A stretch of DNA of 50,811 nt from CAYMJV01 sp964390545 (GCA_964390545.1 CAYMJV010000009.1:1-50811), one strand, 5' to 3'. Positions 1 through 10,249 are shown, counted from the stretch's first letter. The notes: generated by a model from the letters alone, not told the origin. Translations and numbers: made by a program.

Positions 1-21
1 GAGCCGGAGTTAGGAGGAATA

Positions 22-1038
22 ATGAAACCGGATTCCAGTAAAGAGAAGGCGTTGAATTTGGCAATCTCACAGATTGAGAGACAATACGGCAAGGGAGCTA
101 TTATGAGATGGGGGGAGAACACACTGCCCGGAGAGATGCCCATTGTCTCCACGGGGTCCCTCTCTTTAGATCTTGCTCTGGGGGTGGGGGGACTGCCAAG
201 AGGGAGAGTTGTGGAGATTTTCGGACCTGAGGCTTCCGGAAAGACGACCTTGGCCCTCCATGCCGTTGCGGAGGCTCAGAAAGTGGGAGGGACGGCCGTA
301 TTTATCGATGCTGAGCATGCCTTGGATGTTAAGTATGCGAAACGATTGGGTGTCGATGTTGATAAACTTCTCATCTCTCAACCCGATACCGGAGAGCAGG
401 CCCTGGAGATTGCAGAGGAGCTGGTTCGAAGCAGTGCCGTCGATGTGATTGTCATCGATTCGGTGGCCGCCCTGGTTCCCAAAGCCGAGATCGAAGGGGA
501 GATGGGAGATGCCCACATGGGACTTCAGGCCAGGCTCATGTCTCAGGCTTTGAGAAAGATGACCGGCACCATCAGCAAATCGAACACGATCGTCATCTTT
601 GTCAACCAGATCCGGATGAAGATCGGAGTGATGTTTGGAAATCCGGAGACGACCACAGGAGGCAACGCCCTTAAATTCTATTCCACTATCCGGCTCGATA
701 TCCGGCGCATCGCCGCCATCAAACAGGGCCAGGACGTGATCGGAAGCCGGACCAAGGTTCGTGTGGTGAAGAATAAGGTTGCACCTCCCTTCAGAGAGGT
801 GGAGTTCGATCTGATCTATGGAGAAGGCATTTCTAGAGAAGGCGATGTCCTCGACCTGGCGGTAGAGAAGAATATTGTTGAGAAGAGCGGGACCTGGTAT
901 ACGTATAAAGATAAGAGGATTGGCCAGGGAAGAGAGAATGCCAAGGTTTTTCTGAAAGAGAATGCCAAGATGCAGGAAGAAATGGAGAAAGAGATTCTTG
1001 AGAACTATCGTTCCCTCAAAAGCGGATCAACGGAGTAA
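22..1038 (+). CDS. recA: Recombinase RecA
   Basis: RecA is the ATP-dependent strand-exchange protein of homologous recombination and the co-protease that triggers LexA cleavage in the SOS response. The 338-residue product has the usual bacterial length. The N-terminal helix region is followed by a Walker A motif, GPEASGKTT, at about residues 68-76, and by the conserved segment VDVIVIDSVAALVPKAEIEG. The typical loop region VIFVNQIRMKIGVMFGNPE is also present. The start ATG follows a clear ribosome binding site (taggagg) 7 bases upstream. pilT begins 18 bases after the stop, so the two are probably co-transcribed. The window starts too close upstream to show the promoter or a LexA box. The identification is secure. 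Confidence 0.98.
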   Translation: MKPDSSKEKALNLAISQIERQYGKGAIMRWGENTLPGEMPIVSTGSLSLDLALGVGGLPRGRVVEIFGPEASGKTTLALHAVAEAQKVGGTAVFIDAEHALDVKYAKRLGVDVDKLLISQPDTGEQALEIAEELVRSSAVDVIVIDSVAALVPKAEIEGEMGDAHMGLQARLMSQALRKMTGTISKSNTIVIFVNQIRMKIGVMFGNPETTTGGNALKFYSTIRLDIRRIAAIKQGQDVIGSRTKVRVVKNKVAPPFREVEFDLIYGEGISREGDVLDLAVEKNIVEKSGTWYTYKDKRIGQGRENAKVFLKENAKMQEEMEKEILENYRSLKSGSTE

Positions 1039-1056
1039 GACAGAGGAGGACAAATC

Positions 1057-2280
1057 ATGGATTTAAACCAAATCCTATTAGAAGCCCTTGCTCAGGAAGC
1101 TTCCGACGTTCACATTAAGGTGGGGACCCCTCCCATCTTCAGGGTGAATGGATCTCTGAGAGCCTGGAATAAGGTGAAACCCTTCGATTCGAATGATGTG
1201 TCGAAGATGGCGTTCGGTCTCATGAACGACTGGCAGAAGGAACGATTCATCAAGAACCGGGAGGTCGATATGGGGTATGAAGTCTATGGCCTCGGCCGGT
1301 TCCGAGTCAATGTCTTTCAACAACGAGGGAAGATCCGGATTGCCCTCCGGATCGTCCCTTATCAAATCAAGGGTCTGAAGGACCTTCACCTGCCCAAGGT
1401 GCTCGAGGATATCTCCTTGGAACATCGGGGTCTCATCCTCGTGACCGGAACCACTGGAAGCGGGAAGTCGACCACCCTGGCGTCAATGATCGATATCGTT
1501 AACGACAGCCGGAATTGTCATATCATCACCATCGAGGACCCCATTGAATTCATCCACGAAGACAAGAAGTCAATCGTGGACCAAAGGGAGATCGGTTCGG
1601 ACACGAACACCTTTTCCAGTGCCTTGCGAGTGGCTCTCCGTCAGGATCCGGATGTGATCCTGGTGGGTGAGATGCGGGACTTCGAAACGATTGAAACCGC
1701 TCTGACCGCTTCGGAGACTGGACATTTAGTTATGTCCACCCTGCATACCTTGAATGCCACCGAAACGATCAACCGTATCATCTCCGTTTTCCCTCCCTAC
1801 CATCAGAAGCAGGTTCGCCTCCAACTGGCAGGGGTGCTCAAAGGGGTCGTCTCCCAGCGCTTGGTGCCGAAGGCAGACGGCTTCGGACGAGTCCCCGCCG
1901 TGGAGGTTATGGTCTCAACGGCCAGAGTGAAAGAGTGCATCATCGAGAAGGATAAGACCAATGAGATCAATGATGCCATATCGAAAGGGTACACTAGTTA
2001 CGGGATGCAATCCTTCGACCAGTCCCTCATGTTTCTGATGCAGGAAAATTTGATCACCTACGAAGAAGCCCTCAAGCATTGTACCAATCCGGATGACTTC
2101 GCCCTGCGGGTAAAGGGGATTCTCGCCAGCAGTGATGTCTCCTGGGAAGATTTTGAGCATTTCGAGAAGCAGAAAGAGGAAGCCAAAGAGGAAGCCAAAG
2201 TAGAAGAGAAAAAGGTGAAATTCGGGAAACCCATAGATCCGAGAATCCATGAAGGAGGAGGAACGGGTTCGAAGCGATGA
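1057..2280 (+). CDS. pilT: Type IV pilus retraction ATPase PilT family
   Basis: Hexameric cytoplasmic ATPases of this family depolymerise type IV pili and drive twitching motility. The 407-residue protein has an N-terminal PAS-like domain, beginning MDLNQILLEALAQEASDVHI, and a RecA-like secretion ATPase core. Walker A, GTTGSGKST, lies at about residues 131-139. It is followed by the Asp-box region (IITIEDPIEFIH), Walker B (DPDVILVGEMRD) and the His-box (GHLVMSTLHT). The C-terminal tail after about residue 365 is lysine- and glutamate-rich and charged, longer than in textbook PilT. PilU is a close alternative. The start follows an agaggagg ribosome binding site. The stop codon overlaps the alaS start (ATGA), which implies translational coupling. 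No other pilus gene lies in the window. Confidence 0.93.
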   Translation: MDLNQILLEALAQEASDVHIKVGTPPIFRVNGSLRAWNKVKPFDSNDVSKMAFGLMNDWQKERFIKNREVDMGYEVYGLGRFRVNVFQQRGKIRIALRIVPYQIKGLKDLHLPKVLEDISLEHRGLILVTGTTGSGKSTTLASMIDIVNDSRNCHIITIEDPIEFIHEDKKSIVDQREIGSDTNTFSSALRVALRQDPDVILVGEMRDFETIETALTASETGHLVMSTLHTLNATETINRIISVFPPYHQKQVRLQLAGVLKGVVSQRLVPKADGFGRVPAVEVMVSTARVKECIIEKDKTNEINDAISKGYTSYGMQSFDQSLMFLMQENLITYEEALKHCTNPDDFALRVKGILASSDVSWEDFEHFEKQKEEAKEEAKVEEKKVKFGKPIDPRIHEGGGTGSKR

Positions 2281-4901
2281 CCTCTGCTGAGATTCGAAAA
2301 GCGTTTCTTAGATATTTTGAGGAGAAAAACCATCGGATTGTTCGGAGCTCGTCCTTGGTCCCCAAGAACGATCCGACGCTGCTCTTCACCAATGCTGGCA
2401 TGGTCCAGTTCAAAGGGGTCTTCTTAGCCGAAGAGATTCGGGACTATCAACGAGCTGCTACCTCGCAGAAATGTGTCCGTGCAGGAGGAAAACATAACGA
2501 CCTGGAGATTGTGGGAAAAACAGCCCGGCACCATACCTTTTTTGAGATGCTGGGAAACTTCTCCTTCGGGGACTATTTCAAGAAAGAGGCCATCGAGATG
2601 GCCTGGGACCTTCTCATCCATCAATGGGGACTTCCCGCAGAGAAGATGTGGATCACCGTCTATCTCGAAGACGACGATGCCTTCGATCTCTGGAGAAAGG
2701 TCGGCATTCCAGCGGAGCGGATTGTCCGGATGGGAGAAAAGGATAATTTCTGGGCCATGGGAGAGACAGGGCCTTGCGGTCCCTGTTCGGAATTGGTCAT
2801 CGATCAGGGAAAGGGGGTGGGTTGCGGTCGCCCCGATTGCCGTGTCGGATGTGATTGCGATCGGTATTTAGAACTCTGGAACCTTGTCTTCATGCAGTTC
2901 AACCGAGATGGAGAAGGGAAAATGCATCCTCTTGCTAAACCCTGCATTGATACAGGGATGGGCCTGGAACGGATCTCAGCCATCCTCCATGGTGTCCAGA
3001 GTAACTACGAAACCGATCTCTTCAAGCCCATCTTCAGAGAGATTGAAATCATCAGCCGTGTCCCTTACGGGAAAGACCCCCGACCGGACATCTCCATCCG
3101 GGTCATCGCAGATCACAGCCGAGCGGCGACCTTTCTGATTAATGATGGTGTCCTTCCCTCCAACGAAGGAAGGGGATATGTTCTCCGTCGGATCATGAGA
3201 AGGGCGATGCGGCACGGAAAGATTCTTGGGATTAAGGAGCCTTTTCTCCATCGCACCTCCGCCCGGGTGGTGGATCTAATGAAAGAAGCCTATCCTGAGC
3301 TGAGAGAATCAGAGGCCTTTGTCTCGAAAGTCATTCGGAATGAAGAGGAGCGTTTCTCCGAGACCCTCGATTCAGGTCTGAAGATTCTCCGGGAGGAATT
3401 GGAAGAGCTCCAGAAGAAAAGGGTGAAGATCCTTCCTGGAGAGGTGGCCTTCCGCCTCTATGACACCTACGGATTTCCTCTCGACCTGACCACTGAGATC
3501 CTTCAAGACGAAGGTATGTCTTTTGACGAAGCCGGGTTCAGGGCCCAGATGGAAGAGCAGAGACAGAAGAGTAAACAGGCGTGGCAGGGGCTCGGAGAAG
3601 GGAAGACGAAGGAGATTTACCGGCGTCTGGCGAATGAGGGAGTCAAGACGACTTTCACCGGTTATGAGGAGATGGAGACCGAAACCAAAATTGTGAAATT
3701 GTTCAAAGGCGATGAAATCGTCTCCCTCGTTTCAGAAGGAGACACAGTGGAGGTGGTGACGGAGAAGACCCCGTTCTATGGCGAGGCCGGCGGTCAGGTT
3801 GGGGATCAGGGAGTGATTTTCCATGAAGACTTTTCCTTGCAGGTGGAGGAGACTCTCAGGCCCATTGAAGATTTGATCGTCCATAAAGGGAAGGTGAAGA
3901 GAGGGACGGTGAAGGAAGGGATGAAGGCCAGCCTCAAGGTCGATCCGGATCGACGAAGGGCCATCACCCTGAATCATACCGGCACCCATCTGCTTCAGGC
4001 CGTATTGAGGGAGGTGTTGGGAACTCATGTTCATCAGGCAGGCTCGCTGGTGGCGCCCGATCGGTTGAGGTTCGACTTCACCCACTTTGCTCCGGTTGAA
4101 AAGAAGGATCTCGAACAAGTGGAGTTTTTGGTCAATCAGAAGATCCGCGAGAATCTGAAAGTCGAGACCAAGATCATGCCCGTGGAAGATGCCCTCCAGT
4201 CGGGAGCCATGGCCCTCTTCGGAGAAAAATATGGTGAGAGGGTGAGGGTGGTGATGGTTTCTGATTTCAGCATCGAACTCTGCGGAGGAACCCATACGTC
4301 GAGGACGGGAGATATCGGCCTTTTCAAAGTCGTCAATGAGGCCGGAGTCGCTGCAGGGGTGAGGAGGGTTGAAGCCCTGACCGGTGAAGGGGCCTACCGT
4401 TTTATCAAAGAGGAGGAAAGAGAGCTCTGGGAGATTGCCTCTGCCCTCAAATCGGCTCCTGGAGAGCTCTCCTCCAGACTGGAGCGATTCTTTGAAAAAC
4501 AGAAGGAATTGGAGAGGGAGCTCCTCTCGTTCAGGGATAAATCATCTCATCAGGAGATCCTGGACCTTCTTGCTTCCGTCAGAGAGGTAAAAGGGGTGAA
4601 GATCCTCACTGCCAAGGTGAATGGGAAGGACCCAAAGCGAATGAGGGATTTTGTGGACCAGTTGAAGGTGAAGATAGGTTCCGGAATCATCCTCTTGGGA
4701 GGGCAAAGTGAAAGCAAGGCATCCTTGATCCTGGGGGTAACTGATGATCTCATCCAGCGGTTTAAGGCCAACGATTTGATCAAGAAGATTGCCCTCCATA
4801 TTGGAGGAACAGGAGGAGGACGTCCCGATTTTGCCCAGGCCGGGGGAGACAACCTTGAGAAACTGGACGATGCACTCAAGGCCATTGACGATCTCATTTA
4901 G
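2277..4901 (+). CDS. alaS: Alanyl-tRNA synthetase
   Basis: This enzyme charges tRNA-Ala and edits mischarged Ser/Gly-tRNA-Ala. The 874-residue protein has the full bacterial domain order. A class II catalytic core (MTSAEIRKAFLRYFEEKNH start, motif 2 near RAGGKHNDLE) is followed by a tRNA-recognition region, then the editing domain with NHTGTHLLQ near residue 565 and CGGTHTSRTGDIG near residue 668. These supply the His and Cys zinc-binding residues. The C-terminal DHHA1-type domain ends with the glycine-rich HIGGTGGGRPDFAQAGG. A CxxxCxxxC-like cluster (GCGRPDCRVGCDCDR) sits in the catalytic domain around residue 185. The start ATG overlaps the pilT stop by four bases. A repeat with terminator geometry follows the stop codon. 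Confidence 0.97.
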   Translation: MTSAEIRKAFLRYFEEKNHRIVRSSSLVPKNDPTLLFTNAGMVQFKGVFLAEEIRDYQRAATSQKCVRAGGKHNDLEIVGKTARHHTFFEMLGNFSFGDYFKKEAIEMAWDLLIHQWGLPAEKMWITVYLEDDDAFDLWRKVGIPAERIVRMGEKDNFWAMGETGPCGPCSELVIDQGKGVGCGRPDCRVGCDCDRYLELWNLVFMQFNRDGEGKMHPLAKPCIDTGMGLERISAILHGVQSNYETDLFKPIFREIEIISRVPYGKDPRPDISIRVIADHSRAATFLINDGVLPSNEGRGYVLRRIMRRAMRHGKILGIKEPFLHRTSARVVDLMKEAYPELRESEAFVSKVIRNEEERFSETLDSGLKILREELEELQKKRVKILPGEVAFRLYDTYGFPLDLTTEILQDEGMSFDEAGFRAQMEEQRQKSKQAWQGLGEGKTKEIYRRLANEGVKTTFTGYEEMETETKIVKLFKGDEIVSLVSEGDTVEVVTEKTPFYGEAGGQVGDQGVIFHEDFSLQVEETLRPIEDLIVHKGKVKRGTVKEGMKASLKVDPDRRRAITLNHTGTHLLQAVLREVLGTHVHQAGSLVAPDRLRFDFTHFAPVEKKDLEQVEFLVNQKIRENLKVETKIMPVEDALQSGAMALFGEKYGERVRVVMVSDFSIELCGGTHTSRTGDIGLFKVVNEAGVAAGVRRVEALTGEGAYRFIKEEERELWEIASALKSAPGELSSRLERFFEKQKELERELLSFRDKSSHQEILDLLASVREVKGVKILTAKVNGKDPKRMRDFVDQLKVKIGSGIILLGGQSESKASLILGVTDDLIQRFKANDLIKKIALHIGGTGGGRPDFAQAGGDNLEKLDDALKAIDDLI

Positions 4902-4920
4902 CCATTTCAGTGGGAAGCAG

Positions 4921-4989
4921 AATCCCCCCAACCTCCCTTTAGAAAAGCCTGCCTGTCCGGTAGGCAGGGGGGCTAGGGGGATTTTTTTA
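4921..4989. repeat. Palindromic intergenic repeat, likely doubling as alaS terminator
   Basis: The segment starts AATCCCCCCAACCTCCC and ends GGGGGGCTAGGGGGATT followed by seven T. The outer arms are complementary, and an inner palindrome of the CCTGCC/GGCAGG family (GCCTGCCTGTCCGGTAGGCAGG-like) lies inside. The T-run makes it a plausible rho-independent terminator on the plus strand. Relatives of this element recur at many other intergenic spots in the window. Confidence 0.75.
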
Positions 4990-5022
4990 TTATTCGTTCC
5001 ATGATTGAGGATTAAAATCACG

Positions 5023-6429
5023 ATGACAAAAGTGAGAACGCGATTCGCGCCCAGTCCCACGGGTGATCTCCATATTGGAGGGGCACGAACGGCCCTTTTC
5101 AATTGGTTATTGGCCCGCCATCAGAAAGGGGTTTTTGTTCTTCGCATTGAAGACACGGATGCCGCCCGCTCAACTCAAGAATCGATCCAGGTGATTTTAG
5201 ATGCCATGACCTGGCTAGGAATGGATTGGGATGAAGGCCCCTTTTACCAGACTCAACGAATCCATCTCTATCGAGAGGCGGCGGAGGAACTTCTGGGAAA
5301 GGGGAGGGCTTACCGTTGCTATTGTACTCCTGAGGAACTGGACGCAAAACGAGAGGCGGCTCTGAAAGCGGGACTCAAACCCAAATACGATCGAACCTGC
5401 CTTCACAGGAAGGTGGCCCGCCCAGACACTCCCTTTGCAATTCGGTTTCTCTCTCCGGATGAAGGGAAGACCGTTGTGGAGGATCTCATTCAAGGCCGGG
5501 TGGAATTTGACAACACGGAGTTGGATGATTTGATCATCTTGAGAAGTGATGGACTCCCCACTTATAATTTTTCGGTCGTGGTGGATGATGCCACGATGGA
5601 CATCACTCATGTCATCCGGGGAAATGATCATCTGAACAACACCCCCCGCCAAATGCAGATCTATCAAGCATTGGGCTACCCGCTACCTGCCTTCGGCCAT
5701 GTCTCCATGATCCTAGGGCCGGATAAGAAGAAACTCTCCAAAAGGCATGGGGCCCAATCGGTGATGGAGTACAAGAGGATGGGTTATCTTCCTCAAGCGG
5801 TCGTCAATTATCTGGTCCGCCTGGGATGGTCCTATGGGGACCAGGAAGAGTTTACTCGACAAGAGTTGATCGAGAAGTTTAGCCTGGAGGCGGTGGGAAA
5901 ATCTGCGGCTGCCATCAATCCCGGAAAACTGGATTGGTTGAACTCTCAGTATATCAAGAGAACGGATTTGGATGAATTGGTAAAGATGTTTCGGCCTTTT
6001 GTCGAAGCCAGGGGTTATTCCATCCCCGGTCTCAATCTCCTGAGGAAGGTGGTCCTCTCTTTGCGAGAGAGGGTAAAGACCTTGGTGGAGATGGCTGACC
6101 TTGCAGAATTTTACTTCTGCGAAGGGATCACTTATGATCAGAAGGCTGCAGAGAAATTCTTAAACAGGGATTCCGTGTCCTTTCTTGAGCAGGTCGTCGA
6201 TGCTTCATCCAAAGAGGCCGGTTTGGATAAGGAAAAATGCCACCACCTGATTCAACAGTTGGCCGAAACCGGGGGAGTGCCTCTCGTGAAAATTGCCCAA
6301 CCCCTTCGAGTGGCTCTGACCGGCAAGACCGTCAGCCCTCCGATTGATGAGGTCATGGGGATTCTAGGTCAGGAGGTCGTGATTCAACGGCTTCAAAGAG
6401 CGATAGAATATATTAAGAGATCTCAATAA
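5023..6429 (+). CDS. gltX: Glutamyl-tRNA synthetase
   Basis: This class I synthetase charges tRNA-Glu, and in some bacteria tRNA-Gln. The ATG at 5023 is preferred to an in-frame TTG at 5005 because MTKVRTRFAPSPTG matches the family start; this gives 468 residues, the normal length. The HIGH-type motif is LHIGGARTALFNW near residues 16-28. The KMSKS-type motif is KKLSKRHG near residue 240. A zinc-site-like CYCTPEELDAKR segment lies near residue 105 and the helical anticodon-binding domain follows. Spacing to smc is about 90 bases and contains a separate promoter, so gltX and smc need not be one transcript. Confidence 0.96.
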   Translation: MTKVRTRFAPSPTGDLHIGGARTALFNWLLARHQKGVFVLRIEDTDAARSTQESIQVILDAMTWLGMDWDEGPFYQTQRIHLYREAAEELLGKGRAYRCYCTPEELDAKREAALKAGLKPKYDRTCLHRKVARPDTPFAIRFLSPDEGKTVVEDLIQGRVEFDNTELDDLIILRSDGLPTYNFSVVVDDATMDITHVIRGNDHLNNTPRQMQIYQALGYPLPAFGHVSMILGPDKKKLSKRHGAQSVMEYKRMGYLPQAVVNYLVRLGWSYGDQEEFTRQELIEKFSLEAVGKSAAAINPGKLDWLNSQYIKRTDLDELVKMFRPFVEARGYSIPGLNLLRKVVLSLRERVKTLVEMADLAEFYFCEGITYDQKAAEKFLNRDSVSFLEQVVDASSKEAGLDKEKCHHLIQQLAETGGVPLVKIAQPLRVALTGKTVSPPIDEVMGILGQEVVIQRLQRAIEYIKRSQ

Positions 6430-6463
6430 AAAAATGTCGACATCCCTACAGTAGGCAGGGGCT

Positions 6464-6492
6464 TTGACATTTGGTTTTGAGCTTGTTATAGA
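6464..6492 (+). promoter_or_regulatory. Sigma-70-type promoter for smc
   Basis: TTGACA (6464-6469) and TATAGA (6487-6492) are separated by 17 bases and lie 27 bases upstream of the smc start codon. This is the best consensus promoter in the first 10 kb. It is judged by eye only. Confidence 0.6.
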
Positions 6493-6518
6493 GATTTCGA
6501 AAGTGGCAAGAGGGTTTC

Positions 6519-9500
6519 ATGAAACTTAAGGCACTTGAAGTGATTGGGTTCAAATCTTTTGTGGACCGCCTCCATCTTCACTTTCCGGAGGGAATCACTA
6601 CGATCGTGGGTCCCAATGGTTGCGGCAAGTCGAACATCGTCGATGCGGTGCTTTGGGCCATTGGCGAAAGGAGTGCGAAACATTTACGAGGAAAGTTGAT
6701 GGAGGATGTCATCTTTAACGGGACAGACGGCAGGAAACCGTTGGGGATGGCGGAAGTCAACCTCACCTTCATCAATGAGGACGGGTCTTCTCCAAAGGGA
6801 TATGAGCAATGCAGTGAAATTACGATTACCCGCAGGCTCTACCGGTCCGGAGAGAGTGAGTTCCTCGTCAATAAAGTGCCTTGCCGCTTACGGGACATCA
6901 CCGACCTTTTCTTAGATACGGGTATTGGGGTGAACGGATATTCCATCGTAGAACAGGGCCGGGTCGAGCATATCATCGCCGCCAATCCCCAGGATCGGCG
7001 TTTCTTGATCGAGGAAGCTGGGGGCATTGCCAAATATAAGGAGCGAAAAAGGCTGGCCCTGATGAAGATGGAGGCGACTCAACAGAACCTTCTTCGGATT
7101 CAAGACATCATCGCTGAGGTGAAGCGGCAGATCATCACTCTAGAACGACAGGTCAAACGAGCAGAGGAGTACAAGGCCATCCGAAAGGAAGTCAAAGAAA
7201 TCGAAATCCGTTTTGGCCTTCAGGAATATGCGGAGTTCTCTGAGAAAGGAGAAGCTGCGAGAGGCTACCTCAAGGCCCTTCGAGAGAGGGAGATGAAGAT
7301 CTCCACACAGATGGCAGAGAGGGAGGCCTCGGTCGAAGGGATGAGACTTAGAAGCATGGAGGAGGAAGAGAAACTTCGTTCCCTTCAGCAAGGGGTCTAC
7401 GAACTGGGCCAGAGGATTCAAAAGACGGAGAATGAGGTTGAATTCTTCAGAAGGGAAGAAGGCAGCCTTCAAAAACAAGAGGCCCAGATGATTGAAGAGG
7501 TGAGGGAGGGACTGAAGACCTGGAGAGGAGGTCAGAGGGAACGGAGGAGAACCGAGCAGATCCGATTGGAATTGAAAGAGGAGCGCCATGAGAATGAAGA
7601 GATCACGAAAGAATGGGAGATTCTTTTCAATGAATTTAGGGGTACCTACCAAGAGGTTTCAGAGCAGTTAGAAGCTGAGAAGAGTAAATTGATCGACACG
7701 CTCACCCAATTGACGTCTCTCAAAAACCGCCAATCCCATTTGGAAGAGAGGAAGGAAGATCTTCAGAGGAGAATTCGATCTCACGAGAAGGAATCGGAAG
7801 AGGTGCGGAGCGGGATGGCCCAACTCAAAGAGGACTTATCGAGAACAGAGAAAGAGAGGGAACTGACACGGTCTCTTCAATTGACACTTCAAGGAGAGAA
7901 AGAGAGATGGGAAGGGGAAATCGAAAAGTTGAGAGAAGCTCTGCGTGCGAAACAGACGGAGCGATCAGCCCTGGAAGAGATGTTAAGGCAGGACCAGTCT
8001 CGATTTCTCTCTTTAAAAGAACTCCAGGAGAATTATGAGGGTTTTGAAAAAGGGGTGAAGTCCATTCTCCTCCAGAAGAGGGAGGAGCGGGAGAAGTGGA
8101 AAAGGGTCTTGGGTGTAGTGGCCGATCTCTTCGAACCCGAGCCCCAATATGAAGTTCCTTTAGAAGCCGTATTAGGACAGCGATTGCAATACTTGATCGT
8201 GGAAGATGAAAAGGAGGCCATGGAGGCGATTGCTCTCCTCAAGAAAGAGTCTCGGGGTCGGGGAAGTTTCATCCCCCTTGGGGTGAAGGGAAATGGAGAT
8301 CACCACCGGTCTTCACAGGCAGGAGAAAAAGGGAAACCCTTACCTCTCCTCCAATTTGTCCGTGTGAAGGAGGACTTTGCTCCCATCGCCCAATTTTTAA
8401 TCGGGGAGGTGGGGGTTGTAGACCATTTGGAAGAGGCCTTCGAATGGATCAAACAGGAGGAGGCCTTTGGAACCCTTGTCACGCTCGAAGGGGAAGTGGT
8501 AGAGCGGTCTGGAGTCGTTTCTGGCGGTAGCCTCGATCAGGGGCTGAGCATCCTGGAACGGAGGAGGGTGATCAGGGAATTAGAGAAAAAGACCGCGGAA
8601 GAAGAGGAGGCCTATCAAAAAGCCCATGAAGAGGAGGGACGTCTCCAGAAAGAGATCGCAGAGAAAGAAGGACTGTTAGAAAAAAGGAAGACAGAGATTC
8701 AGGAGAAGGAAATCGAGCTCCTCCATCAGGAAAGGGATTTGGAAGGATTGAGAAAAGAACTCTCTCAATTTCAGCAGAAAATGGAAGTTCTCCAGTTTGA
8801 GGGACAGGAACTCCGGGAGGAAGAACGGGATATTGAAGAGACGAAGACAACGGTCTTGGCCCAAATGGAGAGAGAGGAGGCAGGGAAACAGGAGAGGGAA
8901 GGGGAACTTCAGTCTTTGAAAAAGACGGTGGAGGAGGTGAGGGAAGGCACAGAAGAATTGGGAGGAAAGATCACGGAGAAAAAGGTTTTCCTTGCTTCCA
9001 TAGAGGAAAAACAGAGGGGGATGGAAGGTCAGCTGTTTCATGTTTGTGAGAATCTAAAAACATTGCATGATCAGATCATTAAGAAAGTCACCGGGATTCG
9101 CGAATGCAGAAGAGAAAGCCTCTCCCTTCACGAGCGAATCGATCAAAGGGAGAGGGAGTTAGAAGAGCAGATTGAGAAACACCGGGGGCATGAAGAAACC
9201 CTTGTCCTTCAGAGGGAAAAGGTTGACGCTCTCTCGGGCGAATGGAAGGAGGTAGAGGCTTCCACCCGATTTCTACGACAGGAACTGGAGGATCTCCGCC
9301 AGAAGATCCATGAGGAGGAGATACGGGTTTCTGAGTACCAATTGAAGCTTCAACATCTCCAGGATTCGATGAGAGAGCGATATGGGACCACCCTTTCCAC
9401 TTCTCTTGGAGGTGAGCTCTCAGAGGTCCAAAGAGAGGAGATGTCGAAGCGGTTGGCAGAGTTGAAGACAGCCCTCGAAGGGTTTGGAGAGGTCAACCTG

Positions 9501-10076
9501 ATGGCCCTTGAAGAATATCAGGAGCTCAAAAGACGGTACGACTTTCTCACCGAACAACAGGCCGATCTGCAGCAGGCCCTGGATACCCTTAGAAAGGCGA
9601 TCATCCGGATTAATCGGACGACGACCAAACGGTTTCTTGAAACCTTCCATCTCGTGAATGAGAAATTCAAAGAGGTCTTCGCGAGACTTTTTAAAGGAGG
9701 TCAGGCCAGTCTCATTCTCTTGGATGAACAGGATCCTGCCACGACGGGAATCGATATCATGGCCCAACCTGGTGGGAAGAAACTCCTGAATATCGATCTC
9801 CTCTCGGGTGGAGAAAAAGCCCTGGTTGCCACGGCCCTGCTCTTCGGGCTCTTCATGATTAAACCCACGCCCTTCTGCTTGCTCGACGAGGTGGATGCCC
9901 CTATGGATGATGCCAATATCAATCGTTTCATCGAACTCGTCAAAGAATTTTCCAAGACTTCTCAATTCCTTATCATCACGCACAACAAAAAGACGATGGA
10001 GACCGCCAACACCCTCTATGGTATCACGATGGAGACCCCCGGAGTTTCGAAGGTCGTCTCAGTAAGACTGAATTAG
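6519..10076 (+). CDS. smc: Chromosome segregation protein SMC
   Basis: SMC is the ATPase of the bacterial condensin that organises and segregates the chromosome with ScpA and ScpB. The 1185-residue product has the whole architecture. An N-terminal ATPase half carries Walker A GPNGCGKSN at residues 31-39. A long charged coiled coil rich in Glu, Lys, Arg and Gln follows, interrupted by a hinge at about residues 515-680. A second coiled coil leads to the C-terminal ATPase half with signature LLSGGEKALVATALL near residue 1095 and Walker B CLLDEVDAPMDD. A ribosome binding site (agaggg) precedes the ATG. scpA and scpB are not nearby. Confidence 0.97.
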   Translation: MKLKALEVIGFKSFVDRLHLHFPEGITTIVGPNGCGKSNIVDAVLWAIGERSAKHLRGKLMEDVIFNGTDGRKPLGMAEVNLTFINEDGSSPKGYEQCSEITITRRLYRSGESEFLVNKVPCRLRDITDLFLDTGIGVNGYSIVEQGRVEHIIAANPQDRRFLIEEAGGIAKYKERKRLALMKMEATQQNLLRIQDIIAEVKRQIITLERQVKRAEEYKAIRKEVKEIEIRFGLQEYAEFSEKGEAARGYLKALREREMKISTQMAEREASVEGMRLRSMEEEEKLRSLQQGVYELGQRIQKTENEVEFFRREEGSLQKQEAQMIEEVREGLKTWRGGQRERRRTEQIRLELKEERHENEEITKEWEILFNEFRGTYQEVSEQLEAEKSKLIDTLTQLTSLKNRQSHLEERKEDLQRRIRSHEKESEEVRSGMAQLKEDLSRTEKERELTRSLQLTLQGEKERWEGEIEKLREALRAKQTERSALEEMLRQDQSRFLSLKELQENYEGFEKGVKSILLQKREEREKWKRVLGVVADLFEPEPQYEVPLEAVLGQRLQYLIVEDEKEAMEAIALLKKESRGRGSFIPLGVKGNGDHHRSSQAGEKGKPLPLLQFVRVKEDFAPIAQFLIGEVGVVDHLEEAFEWIKQEEAFGTLVTLEGEVVERSGVVSGGSLDQGLSILERRRVIRELEKKTAEEEEAYQKAHEEEGRLQKEIAEKEGLLEKRKTEIQEKEIELLHQERDLEGLRKELSQFQQKMEVLQFEGQELREEERDIEETKTTVLAQMEREEAGKQEREGELQSLKKTVEEVREGTEELGGKITEKKVFLASIEEKQRGMEGQLFHVCENLKTLHDQIIKKVTGIRECRRESLSLHERIDQRERELEEQIEKHRGHEETLVLQREKVDALSGEWKEVEASTRFLRQELEDLRQKIHEEEIRVSEYQLKLQHLQDSMRERYGTTLSTSLGGELSEVQREEMSKRLAELKTALEGFGEVNLMALEEYQELKRRYDFLTEQQADLQQALDTLRKAIIRINRTTTKRFLETFHLVNEKFKEVFARLFKGGQASLILLDEQDPATTGIDIMAQPGGKKLLNIDLLSGGEKALVATALLFGLFMIKPTPFCLLDEVDAPMDDANINRFIELVKEFSKTSQFLIITHNKKTMETANTLYGITMETPGVSKVVSVRLN

Positions 10077-10212
10077 ATAGAGCAGAGACTTTCAATCCAT
10101 TACAACTGTTATTTCATAGAGCAAATTCAAACGCCGTGGTACCAAGAACCATTGTGATTTCAGTAGCTTTAGAGAAAATCTGGGATTCTGACTAATTGGT
10201 GGTGTTTTTTAC

Positions 10213-10240
10213 TTGCAATAATTTCTTAGATGCGTAAAAT
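10213..10240 (+). promoter_or_regulatory. Candidate promoter of the transporter/ligase operon
   Basis: TTGCAA (10213-10218) and TAAAAT (10235-10240) with a 16-base spacer form a sigma-70-like promoter. If used, it gives a leader of about 280 bases before the binding-protein gene. Judged by eye only. Confidence 0.45.
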
Positions 10241-10249
10241 AGGGCTGGC

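Noticed and set aside
5005..5022. TTG at 5005 as the gltX start
   Set aside because: The ATG at 5023 gives the family N-terminus MTKVRTRFAPSPTG; the six extra residues have no family similarity.
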